Shown piece by piece: positions 8,262 to 16,382 of a stretch of DNA of 64,000 nt. Under the pieces are notes generated by a model. The model was not told the DNA's origin, did not search any database, and saw only the letters and a list, made by a program, of their open reading frames with translations. The DNA is from Flavobacteriaceae bacterium (GTDB taxonomy: Bacteria; Bacteroidota; Bacteroidia; Flavobacteriales; Flavobacteriaceae). The stretch covers positions 34,946 through 98,945 of the forward strand of contig JAKIUU010000006.1 of NCBI GenBank assembly GCA_021647405.1. The letters are read 5' to 3'. The first letter of the stretch is position 1; each line of letters begins with the position of its first letter. The position numbers and the translations under genes were made by a program.

Positions 8262-9806
8262 TTACCTTATCAATTTTTTAGCTTTTTCGCGGATAATCAT
8301 TTCTACAGGTACATTTTGTATTTTACTTTCAAGCCACGACAAAACATCGAGATACAAAAAGGCACGTTTTTCATAGGGGTGGTTTTCATAAACAACCAAT
8401 TCGCTGTGCAACTTAACAAAAGCCTTATGAATGTCTTGTGGGTAAATATTATTCAGATTTTTAAGAAACAAAATCATCTTGCGCTGTACTTCGTGCAAAT
8501 CGTTCATTTTAACCAAAAACTTATAGGTAGAGACAATGAGTTTTTCAATATTTTCATCTAGGCCAGCATCATAATGGGCTACCAGATTTAAAACCCTAGA
8601 AAAACACAATAAATCCTCACGCATTTTTAAGGCTTTGTTGTTTATTATTTTTTCGAGATAAAAAATACATTCTTCATTTTTACCTGCACCAAAATACATA
8701 GAGGCAATTTTGTAATAAAACACCATAACATGATGCGCATCAATTTTAGACTCGTAATTTTTTAAATCGGCTAATAGTCTTTGAGCGTAGTCTAAGCCCT
8801 TTGTAAATCTGCCCTCTAAAAAGTATAAATTCAGCTTATTCTGACTGTAACACAAAAAAGACAATGTTTTTGTATTCTCGTTAATAGTAATCTTTTCTAA
8901 ATCTAAATCGGTTTTTAAATTTTCTAGTACAGCATTAAATTTTGTACTATGCTTTATAAAAAAGAGCGCTTCTAATAAATAGTCAACTCCCTTTATATAA
9001 AAGACAGGATTTTGGCGTTTCATTTCAGAGTTTTTATCAAATAAATCAACCCATTTTTGAGCGTATTTATAGCTGTGTACAAAATCTTGTAGAATTAAGC
9101 TGTACCACAAATAGGCCTTATACAAAAAGAGTTTTTCTCTAAAACCAAGTGCCGATAATTCATATTTTGGCAATCTCTTATTGAAATATATTTTTACTTT
9201 TGCGGCATCGGTATCATCTTTAGCATAACCCGTCTTTAACAACAAACTGTATAACTGAAGCGATAGATTTGACAGTTTACTAATCCGCACACTTTTCATA
9301 CTAAGCACTTTGGCCTGTTTGGTAAGTGCATCTGCACGGTTATTTAAACTTCGAGTGATGTATTGCGATTCTATTACTTTTTCGAATTCCACAATTTCAA
9401 AAGCCAAATTATTTTCGCCACTTGTCAAAGCCAAATCTTTTGATTTCTCTAATATTTTTAGGCTTTGTTTGTACAATCCTTTACTGTATAATATGGCTGC
9501 AAAATCAAATTGTTCTCTAATATGAGCCCGCGCATTTTGATGTACTGGATTAAAACGCAAACTCACTAATATCTGTTTGTACAAATGTGCTTTTGTATTG
9601 GAAATTTGCTGTTTTTTAATAGGTGTCTTTTTTAAAATTAAGGCATCATCATAATGAGAATTTTTATCTAATAAATTGAATAATGACATAAAATTAGCAT
9701 CGGCATTGCCACCCAATCTGCCTGCATAAAGTTTAAACTGGCGCTTTTCTGACTTAGAAAGCGACTTAACCAATGTAAAAAGTGCATCTTTTTGTTCAAT
9801 AGCCAT
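8262..9806 (-). CDS. Conserved helical-repeat-like protein of unknown function
   Basis: A 514-residue protein that I recognise only as a Bacteroidetes conserved hypothetical. It starts MAIEQKDALFTLVKSLSKSE and is almost wholly helical and leucine-, lysine- and tyrosine-rich, with a TPR-like feel (for example ILYSKGLYKQSLKILEKSKD and ASMYFGAGKNEECIFYLEKI). No signal peptide, membrane segment or catalytic motif is seen, so a cytoplasmic scaffold or adaptor is plausible but unproved. I chose the ATG at 9804-9806, not the one at 9849-9851, because the 15 extra residues are poor and rich in T/K/I. It lies between the ilv operon (same strand) and the divergent leu operon; any link to branched-chain synthesis is only positional. 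Confidence 0.75.
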   Translation of the reverse strand: MAIEQKDALFTLVKSLSKSEKRQFKLYAGRLGGNADANFMSLFNLLDKNSHYDDALILKKTPIKKQQISNTKAHLYKQILVSLRFNPVHQNARAHIREQFDFAAILYSKGLYKQSLKILEKSKDLALTSGENNLAFEIVEFEKVIESQYITRSLNNRADALTKQAKVLSMKSVRISKLSNLSLQLYSLLLKTGYAKDDTDAAKVKIYFNKRLPKYELSALGFREKLFLYKAYLWYSLILQDFVHSYKYAQKWVDLFDKNSEMKRQNPVFYIKGVDYLLEALFFIKHSTKFNAVLENLKTDLDLEKITINENTKTLSFLCYSQNKLNLYFLEGRFTKGLDYAQRLLADLKNYESKIDAHHVMVFYYKIASMYFGAGKNEECIFYLEKIINNKALKMREDLLCFSRVLNLVAHYDAGLDENIEKLIVSTYKFLVKMNDLHEVQRKMILFLKNLNNIYPQDIHKAFVKLHSELVVYENHPYEKRAFLYLDVLSWLESKIQNVPVEMIIREKAKKLIR

Positions 9807-9918
9807 TGTAACTAATATTTTTTTATCTTTCTGTATTTCAGTTATATACAAAATTTATACCTTGTTTGAGCATAGTAAACACATCAAATTATGGTATTTA
9901 TTAAAAAACCCAAACGTC

Positions 9919-9926
9919 TATTTTTG
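9919..9926 (+). promoter_or_regulatory. Candidate -7 box of the leu operon promoter
   Basis: TATTTTTG matches TAnnTTTG and would start transcription about 25 bases before the leuA ATG at 9958. No TTG or TTTG is visible at the expected -33 distance, so only half of the promoter is supported. Confidence 0.35.
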
Positions 9927-9957
9927 ATATTCCAAATGTGATAAAAAAAAATTAATA

Positions 9958-11133
9958 ATGAATAAAAATAATGTCCAAATTTTTGACACAACCTTAAGGG
10001 ATGGTGAACAAGTCCCAGGATGCAAGCTAAATACTGAACAAAAAATAGTTATAGCTAAGCGTCTTGACCTGTTAGGTGTTGATGTTATTGAAGCTGGATT
10101 TCCTATTTCAAGTCCAGGTGATTTTAAATCGGTTGAAGAAATATCTAAAATCATTAAAAATGCCAGTGTTTGTGCTTTAACCAGAGCCAATGAGAAGGAT
10201 ATTGAAGCCGCTGCAAAAGCCTTAAAATATGCTGTGCACCCCAGAATTCACACTGGTATTGGCACATCTGATTCTCATATAATTCACAAATTTAAATCAA
10301 CACAAGAAAAAATTATTGAGCGTGCCATTCAAGCCGTTTCTTATGCTAAAAACTTTGTTGATGATGTTGAGTTTTATGCCGAAGATGCTGGCAGAACAGA
10401 TAATAAATTTTTGGCCAAAGTCTGCGAAGCTGTTATCAATGCTGGTGCTACTGTTTTAAATATTCCAGACACAACAGGTTACTGCTTGCCTGGCGAATAT
10501 GGTGCCAAAATAAAATATTTAAAAGACAATGTAAAAGGCATTGAAAATGTTATTTTATCATGCCATTGTCATAACGATTTAGGCTTAGCTACAGCCAATG
10601 CCATAGCTGGTATTCAAAATGGTGCCCGTCAAATTGAATGTACCATAAACGGTATAGGCGAACGAGCTGGAAACACATCATTAGAAGAAGTGGTTATGAT
10701 TTTAAGACAACATCCGTATTTAAATTTAGACACACGTGTTAACTCCAAACTGTTATATGATACAAGTCAGTTGGTACAACAAAGTATGGGTATGATGGTA
10801 CAGCCCAATAAAGCTATTGTTGGCGAAAATGCTTTTGCACACAGCTCAGGAATTCATCAAGATGGTGTTATCAAAAACAGAGAAACATACGAAATTATTA
10901 ACCCTGCCGATGTGGGTGTAAATGAATCTTCAATTGTTTTAACCGCTAGAAGCGGAAGGGCTGCCTTGGCATATCGTGCTAAAAATGTGGGTTACGAATT
11001 GACCAAAATAGAATTGGATATTTTGTATCCTCAGTTTTTGAATTATGCCGACAGTCGTAAAGAAGTACACGATGCAGATATTCATCAATTAATAAGCTTA
11101 AACAAGCCTTTAAAATCAAGTGTAAACTTCTAA
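9958..11133 (+). CDS. leuA: 2-Isopropylmalate synthase, short form
   Basis: This enzyme condenses acetyl-CoA with 2-oxoisovalerate, the committed step of leucine synthesis. The HMGL-like barrel begins FDTTLRDGEQVPG; metal-binding SCHCHNDLGLATANA and the GIGERAGNTSLEE loop follow. At 391 residues it ends after the linker subdomains and lacks the roughly 120-residue C-terminal leucine-binding (LeuA dimer) domain of the 510-residue enzymes. Homocitrate or citramalate synthase are alternatives for a short form, but leuC, leuD and leuB follow directly, so the leucine role is firm. First gene of the leu operon. Confidence 0.93.
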   Translation: MNKNNVQIFDTTLRDGEQVPGCKLNTEQKIVIAKRLDLLGVDVIEAGFPISSPGDFKSVEEISKIIKNASVCALTRANEKDIEAAAKALKYAVHPRIHTGIGTSDSHIIHKFKSTQEKIIERAIQAVSYAKNFVDDVEFYAEDAGRTDNKFLAKVCEAVINAGATVLNIPDTTGYCLPGEYGAKIKYLKDNVKGIENVILSCHCHNDLGLATANAIAGIQNGARQIECTINGIGERAGNTSLEEVVMILRQHPYLNLDTRVNSKLLYDTSQLVQQSMGMMVQPNKAIVGENAFAHSSGIHQDGVIKNRETYEIINPADVGVNESSIVLTARSGRAALAYRAKNVGYELTKIELDILYPQFLNYADSRKEVHDADIHQLISLNKPLKSSVNF

Positions 11134-11146
11134 GTTTAAAAAACAA

Positions 11147-12526
11147 ATGGGAAAAACACTTTTTGATAAAGTTTGGGACAGCCATAGTGTAACCACCATA
11201 GAAAACGGCCCCCATGTTTTATACATAGACAAACATTTAATACACGAAGTGACAAGCCCTCAAGCCTTTAAAGAGCTAGAGAATAGAGGAATCGCACTTT
11301 TCAGACCAAAACAAATTGTGGCAACTGCCGACCATAATACGCCCACAAAAAATCAGCACCTACCCATAAAAGATTTACAGTCAAGAAATCAGTTAGAGCA
11401 ATTGGCAAAAAACTGCACCAAAAACAATATAGAACTATATGGGCTAGGTCATAAATACAATGGCATTATTCATGTAATAGCGCCCGAACTTGGCATGACA
11501 CAACCAGGCATGACAATTGTTTGTGGCGACAGCCACACATCAACACACGGCGCCTTTGGCAGCATTGCTTTTGGCATAGGTACCAGTCAAGTGGCTCAGG
11601 TTTTTGCAAGCCAAAGTTTGATATTAGAAAGGCCCAAAACAATGCGCGTTTCTGTTAACGGAAAACTGGCAAAAGGTGTTTTAGCTAAAGATGTTATTTT
11701 ATATATTATTGCCAAATTAGGCACCAATTCTGGTACGGGTTATTTTATTGAATATGCCGGAAATGTGTTTGAAGATATGACCATGGAAAGTAGGATGACT
11801 GTTTGCAATATGAGTATTGAAATGGGTGCCAGAGGCGGTATGATTGCCCCAGACAAAACCACTTTTGATTATATAAAAGGGCGAAAATTTGCACCTAAAG
11901 GAGATGCTTTTACCAAAAAAGTAACTTATTGGAAAAGTTTAAAAACTGATAGTGATGCCATTTTTGACGCCTCTTACGAGTTTGATGCTTCGGATATCGA
12001 ACCCATGATTACTTACGGTACAAATCCTGGAATGGGTATAAAAATTACTGAGAAAATTCCCTCAGAGGAAAGTGAATCTCTTGAAAAGTCTCTGAAATAT
12101 ATGGGATTTAAAAAGGGAACTTCGCTGATAAATCAGCCCATAAATTATGTTTTTATTGGCAGTTGTACCAATTCGCGAATTGAAGATTTTAGAATTGCAG
12201 CCAACTACATCAAAGGAAAACAAAAGGCCAAAAACGTCAATGCCTTAATTGTTCCAGGCTCACAATTGGTAGCCAAACAAATTGTTGAAGAAGGCCTGCA
12301 AACAGTTTTTGAAGAAGCTGGGTTCGAACTTCGCCAGCCAGGTTGCTCGGCTTGTTTGGCCATGAACGATGATAAAATTCCCGAAGGGGAATACTGTGTC
12401 TCTACCTCAAACCGAAACTTTGAAGGCCGTCAAGGGCAAGGAGCTAGAACTCTATTGGCAAGTCCTTTGGTAGCTGCTTCGGTGGCTATTTCGGGTAAAA
12501 TTATTGACATTACTAAAAACTTTTAA
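11147..12526 (+). CDS. leuC: 3-Isopropylmalate dehydratase large subunit
   Basis: Aconitase-family catalytic subunit that isomerises 2- to 3-isopropylmalate with a 4Fe-4S cluster. The cluster cysteines are seen in GSCTNSR and in QPGCSACLAMN; GDSHTSTHGAFG is the typical substrate loop. The 459-residue length is normal. It begins 13 bases after leuA, and leuD starts one base after its stop. Confidence 0.96.
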   Translation: MGKTLFDKVWDSHSVTTIENGPHVLYIDKHLIHEVTSPQAFKELENRGIALFRPKQIVATADHNTPTKNQHLPIKDLQSRNQLEQLAKNCTKNNIELYGLGHKYNGIIHVIAPELGMTQPGMTIVCGDSHTSTHGAFGSIAFGIGTSQVAQVFASQSLILERPKTMRVSVNGKLAKGVLAKDVILYIIAKLGTNSGTGYFIEYAGNVFEDMTMESRMTVCNMSIEMGARGGMIAPDKTTFDYIKGRKFAPKGDAFTKKVTYWKSLKTDSDAIFDASYEFDASDIEPMITYGTNPGMGIKITEKIPSEESESLEKSLKYMGFKKGTSLINQPINYVFIGSCTNSRIEDFRIAANYIKGKQKAKNVNALIVPGSQLVAKQIVEEGLQTVFEEAGFELRQPGCSACLAMNDDKIPEGEYCVSTSNRNFEGRQGQGARTLLASPLVAASVAISGKIIDITKNF

Positions 12527-12527
12527 T

Positions 12528-13115
12528 ATGGCTAAGTTTACAAAAATTACATCCACGGCAGTGCCATTGGCTATACAAAATATAGATACAGATCAAGTAA
12601 TACCAGCACGCTTTTTAAAAGCGACAAACCGTGAAGGGTTTGGCGAAAACTTATTTAGAGACTGGCGATTTAATAAAAATGGATTAGTTAATCATGATTT
12701 CATTTTAAATAATAAGAATTATTGTGGTGAAATCTTAATCGCTGGAAGTAACTTTGGTTGTGGCTCGAGTCGTGAACATGCCGCGTGGGCTGTTCACGAT
12801 TATGGGTTTAAAGTTGTTATCTCTAGTTTTTTTGCAGATATCTTTAAGGGAAATGCCTTGAACAACGGTATTTTACCTGTTCAAATTTCGGAAGAGTTTC
12901 TGCAAATTTTATTAAAGACCACTAAAGAAAAACCTCAAACAATACTCAGTGTAGATTTAGAAAATCAAACACTCACATTAGAAGAAACAGGGCTGTCAGA
13001 AAAATTTGACATTGACCCATACAAAAAGTTATGCTTCCAAAATGGCTATGATGATATTGATTATCTGATAAGTATCAAAGATAAAATTGAAGCGTACGAA
13101 ACGACAAATAGATGA
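12528..13115 (+). CDS. leuD: 3-Isopropylmalate dehydratase small subunit
   Basis: The swivel-domain partner of LeuC. It shows NIDTDQVIPARFLK and the substrate-recognition segment GSNFGCGSSREHAAWAV. I start it at the ATG at 12528 (MAKFTKI, 195 residues). An earlier in-frame start at 12504 would overlap leuC by 23 bases and add eight residues outside the family's usual start. Its end overlaps leuB by four bases (ATGA). Confidence 0.95.
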   Translation: MAKFTKITSTAVPLAIQNIDTDQVIPARFLKATNREGFGENLFRDWRFNKNGLVNHDFILNNKNYCGEILIAGSNFGCGSSREHAAWAVHDYGFKVVISSFFADIFKGNALNNGILPVQISEEFLQILLKTTKEKPQTILSVDLENQTLTLEETGLSEKFDIDPYKKLCFQNGYDDIDYLISIKDKIEAYETTNR

Positions 13116-14227
13116 AATTAAAAATTGCTTTACTTCCCGGAGACGGCATTGGACCAGAAGTAACCAAACAAGCTGTAAAGGTGTTAGATACAATAGCCGA
13201 AAAATTCAACCATACTATTGAATATCAAACGGCCGATGTAGGGGCTATAGCCATTGACAAAACAGGCAATCCCTTACCCGATGAAACTTTAAAAATTTGC
13301 GCCGATGCTGACGCTATTTTATTCGGCGCCATTGGCGACCCTAAATACGATAATGACCCAAGCGCCAAAGTACGCCCAGAACAAGGTTTACTCAAACTCA
13401 GAAAAAGTTTAGGCCTTTTTGCAAACATACGCCCTTTAACTACTTATGCCTCATTAATTCATAAATCTAATTTAAAAGAAGCTGTTATAAAAGGGACCGA
13501 TTTTGTTATTTATAGGGAACTTACGAGTGGTATTTATTTTGGCGAAAAAGAGTTAAGTGATGATGGTAATACAGCTGTAGATATCTGTAAATACACCACT
13601 GAAGAAATTAACCGCATAGCACATTTGGCTTTTAAGTCGGCACAAGTACGCAGAAAAAAACTGACTTTGGTTGACAAAGCCAACGTGTTGGAAACATCAC
13701 GTTTATGGCGAAAATGTGTTACTAAAATAGCAACCGAATATCCCGATGTAAGTCTTGATTTTTTGTTTGTAGACAATGCGGCGATGCAAATTATTTTGAA
13801 TCCCACACAATTTGATGTTATTTTAACTGAAAATTTATTTGGCGATATTATTTCTGATGAAGCCAGTGTTATTTCGGGCTCAATAGGTTTGTTGGCATCG
13901 GCATCAATAGGATATCACACGGCGCTATTTGAGCCTATTCACGGCTCCTACCCTCAGGCAAAAGGCAAAAATATTGCCAACCCTGTGGCTTCCATTTTAT
14001 CAGCAGCTATGCTACTAGAGCATTTTAAATTGTACAAAGAAGCCGGTCTTATTAAAGAAGCTGTAGAAAAATCTTTAGAATTAAATATCTGCACCGTAGA
14101 TATAAATAGCGAGTCGCTTTTTAAAACAGATGATATAGGCGAATTTATTATGGATTATATTCAATTTCCCCAAGATTATAAAGTAAACCCTAATAATATA
14201 CATATTGGTAAATCGACAATAATTTAA
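13112..14227 (+). CDS. leuB: 3-Isopropylmalate dehydrogenase
   Basis: An NAD-dependent decarboxylating dehydrogenase, the third step of leucine synthesis. The 371-residue protein begins LLPGDGIGPEV and shows YRELTSGIYFGE (substrate loop), LFVDNAAMQ, ENLFGDIISDEASV (metal aspartates) and LFEPIHGSYPQ (cofactor site). It overlaps leuD by four bases and is followed 28 bases later by a strong terminator, so it closes the operon. Confidence 0.96.
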   Translation: MKLKIALLPGDGIGPEVTKQAVKVLDTIAEKFNHTIEYQTADVGAIAIDKTGNPLPDETLKICADADAILFGAIGDPKYDNDPSAKVRPEQGLLKLRKSLGLFANIRPLTTYASLIHKSNLKEAVIKGTDFVIYRELTSGIYFGEKELSDDGNTAVDICKYTTEEINRIAHLAFKSAQVRRKKLTLVDKANVLETSRLWRKCVTKIATEYPDVSLDFLFVDNAAMQIILNPTQFDVILTENLFGDIISDEASVISGSIGLLASASIGYHTALFEPIHGSYPQAKGKNIANPVASILSAAMLLEHFKLYKEAGLIKEAVEKSLELNICTVDINSESLFKTDDIGEFIMDYIQFPQDYKVNPNNIHIGKSTII

Positions 14228-14255
14228 TTTGTATTGGTTTTTTGGATAGTGAAGA

Positions 14256-14286
14256 AAAGGCCTACATTGTATGTAGGTCTTTTTTT
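14256..14286 (+). terminator. Intrinsic terminator of the leu operon
   Basis: A 12-pair stem (14256-14267 with 14271-14282, one G-T pair, core CCTACAT/ATGTAGG) with loop TGT runs into seven or more T. It lies 28 bases after leuB, exactly where an operon terminator is expected. Confidence 0.85.
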
Positions 14287-14329
14287 ATTATTTTTTATAT
14301 ATATTGTCGGTTCTAAAACAATTTTTATT

Positions 14330-15370
14330 GTGCTAAAAATAAAATATTTACTGGTTTATTTGCTGCCCATAAGCACCTATATTTCGCTTAGCTCAAAAGG
14401 GTGGTTAACATTTTTACCGCTGTTTTTATTCTTTGTTTTAGTCCCAGTTATAGAAATATTTTTAAACCCTGATCCTTCCAACTTTTCAGAAGAAATAGCC
14501 AAAGTCGAAAAAAACAAAACCTTTTACAGTATCATTTTATACATTGCTTTGCCTGTGCAAATATTTTTATTGTTCTTCTTTTTTAAGGCTATTCAAGAAC
14601 CCAATCTGAGTACTTTTGAATACGTGGGACGGCTCTACAGCATGGGGCTTATGTGTGGCGTAATGGGTATAAACGTAGGGCACGAATTGGGGCACAGGGC
14701 CAATCGTTTAGAACAGTTAATAGGTGAATTACTTTTACTTAGCTCTTTAAATACACACTTTTTACCCTACCATAATGAAGGACATCACCGCAATGTGGCC
14801 ACCCCAAAAGATGCGGCTACAGCCAAAAAAAACGAATGGGTTTTTACGTTTTGGATACGTTCTCATTTTGGCAGTTATATTGAGGCTTGGCAGATAGAAA
14901 ACAAGCGTATGCTAAAAAAAGGATTGTCTAAATTTTCATTACACAATAAAATGATAGTGTATAGTTTGGCAAATATCATACTGTTAACAAGTCTCTATTA
15001 TTATCTTGGATTGGCTGTACTATCGGCCTTTGTAACAGCTTCAATAATTGGCATTTTACTATTAGAAACTGTAAACTACATTGAGCATTACGGATTGTTG
15101 CGACACAAAAAGGAAGATGGCAAATACGAACGTGTCAGGCACAACCATTCATGGAATTCAGACCATGTTTTAAGTAAATTACTGTTATTTAACTTATCGC
15201 GTCATTCAGACCATCATTACAAAGGCAGTAAAAAATACCAGATTTTAGAATCACTCCCTCAAAGTCCGCAAATGCCAACAGGTTATTCGGGTATGGTGGT
15301 TTTTGCCTTAGTACCCCCTCTATGGATTTGGTATATGAATAGGCAGTTAAAAAAGTATCAAGAGGTTTAA
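14330..15370 (+). CDS. alkB: AlkB-type membrane di-iron monooxygenase (alkane 1-monooxygenase family)
   Basis: An integral membrane fatty-acid-desaturase-fold enzyme. The histidine boxes expected of AlkB are present in order: HELGH, HNEGHHRN, NYIEHYGL and RHNHSWNSDH followed by RHSDHHY. Several hydrophobic segments precede and separate them. The family hydroxylates terminal methyl groups of alkanes or related chains, with electrons from rubredoxin; no rubredoxin gene is adjacent. The frame is open back to a TTG at 14234, but that stretch contains the leu terminator. I therefore place the start at the GTG at 14330 (VLKIKYLLVYLLPIS), which gives 346 residues, close to other Bacteroidetes members. 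The exact start is uncertain. Confidence 0.85.
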   Translation: MLKIKYLLVYLLPISTYISLSSKGWLTFLPLFLFFVLVPVIEIFLNPDPSNFSEEIAKVEKNKTFYSIILYIALPVQIFLLFFFFKAIQEPNLSTFEYVGRLYSMGLMCGVMGINVGHELGHRANRLEQLIGELLLLSSLNTHFLPYHNEGHHRNVATPKDAATAKKNEWVFTFWIRSHFGSYIEAWQIENKRMLKKGLSKFSLHNKMIVYSLANIILLTSLYYYLGLAVLSAFVTASIIGILLLETVNYIEHYGLLRHKKEDGKYERVRHNHSWNSDHVLSKLLLFNLSRHSDHHYKGSKKYQILESLPQSPQMPTGYSGMVVFALVPPLWIWYMNRQLKKYQEV

Positions 15371-15397
15371 GATTTGGAGGATTCTCCCATCCCTGTC

Positions 15398-15415
15398 CCT
15401 TCCCAAAGGGAAAGG
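15398..15415. repeat. Small inverted repeat in the alkB-nitroreductase gap
   Basis: TTCCC-AAA-GGGAA lies in a 231-base gap with no gene. The surrounding bases (GGGATGGGAGAATCC on the minus strand) resemble scraps of repeats often seen between Bacteroidetes genes. No T-run follows, so it is not called a terminator. Confidence 0.35.
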
Positions 15416-15601
15416 TAATAATTCTTCCCTTCAGTCAGGTATCCGCGTGACAGATAAGAATTAACTGTTTTTAGTTTGTTGTTTACTATAAACCCAAAAG
15501 AGATCACTCAAATTAACAAAAAAATTAAAAGCGGTTTCTATTGATCTTAAAATATCCTTCCAAATTTTTTCTTAAATTCGTCTGCTCATTAAAAAAGTAC
15601 T

Positions 15602-16333
15602 ATGACTCAAAAAACAGTTTCAGAGGCCGTCAATTACCGCAGGGCTGTGCGTAATTACGATACCAACATTGCCATAGATAGTGCTGTTGTAAAAACCTGT
15701 ATTGAGCAGGCTACATTGGCGCCAAGCAGTAGTAATTTACAGTTGTGGGAATTTCATCACATTATTTCGCCCGAGGTTAAAAAGAAGCTGTCTGCCTATT
15801 GTTTTGATCAAGGGGCTGCCAAAACAGCTCAAGAGTTGGTAGTAGTTGTGGTTCGTAAAGATTTATGGCGCAAACGCCAAAAATCTAATCTTAATTACCT
15901 CGATAAACTTTACGGAGGCAAACCATATTCCGAATATTCTAGCCGTGAGAAATTTGCCGCCAATTATTATAAAAAATTAATCCCGTTTACTTACTTTGAT
16001 ATTTTGGGTCTTTTGGGATGGCTAAAATATATTTTATTTTGGATGGTGGGCTTGTTTCGCCCTATTTATAGAGAAGCCCGGAGTAAAGATTTACGCGTAG
16101 TAGCTCATAAAAGTGCGGGCTTGGCCGCACAAACTTTTATGCTGAGTATGGCGGCCCATGGGCTAGACACCTGCCCTATGGAAGGCACAGATACCCTGCG
16201 TATTAAAAGGCTTTTAAAACTGCCTTATGGTGCCGAAATTAATATGGTTATTTCTTGTGGCATACGCACAGACAAAGGTGTGTATGGCGACCGATTTAGA
16301 ATTCCTTTTGAGGAAGTGTATAAAAAATGGTAA
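15602..16333 (+). CDS. Nitroreductase-family FMN oxidoreductase
   Basis: A 243-residue flavoprotein. The FMN-contacting start is seen (AVNYRRAVRNYDTN, then APSSSNLQLWEF), as is the C-terminal cofactor loop (AHGLDTCPMEGTD, then VISCGIRTDKG). The central part has an inserted hydrophobic stretch (about residues 127-150, FDILGLLGWLKYILFWMVGL), which suggests membrane contact; most nitroreductases of about 200 residues lack it. Substrate is unknown; the family reduces nitro compounds, quinones or flavin. It stands alone between alkB and a convergent hydrolase. A weak -7 box (TAAATTCG, 15573-15580) precedes it. Confidence 0.85.
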   Translation: MTQKTVSEAVNYRRAVRNYDTNIAIDSAVVKTCIEQATLAPSSSNLQLWEFHHIISPEVKKKLSAYCFDQGAAKTAQELVVVVVRKDLWRKRQKSNLNYLDKLYGGKPYSEYSSREKFAANYYKKLIPFTYFDILGLLGWLKYILFWMVGLFRPIYREARSKDLRVVAHKSAGLAAQTFMLSMAAHGLDTCPMEGTDTLRIKRLLKLPYGAEINMVISCGIRTDKGVYGDRFRIPFEEVYKKW

Positions 16334-16364
16334 AAAAATAGGAGGCTCACTTTAAAGTGAAGCC
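16334..16364 (-). terminator. Intrinsic terminator of the penicillin-acylase-family gene
   Basis: On the minus strand GGCTTCACTTT pairs with AAAGTGAGCC (one bulged base). Three bases later comes TATTTTTTT. It starts 19 bases after the stop of the minus-strand gene and sits between two convergent genes. Confidence 0.6.
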
Positions 16365-16382
16365 CTGACCATATCTTTGATT

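Noticed and set aside
8148..8561. 137-codon plus-strand open frame
   Set aside because: It is largely antisense to the 8262-9806 gene, with atypical composition.
14234..14329. N-terminal extension of the alkB frame from a TTG
   Set aside because: It would translate the leu operon terminator and add a stretch absent from the family.
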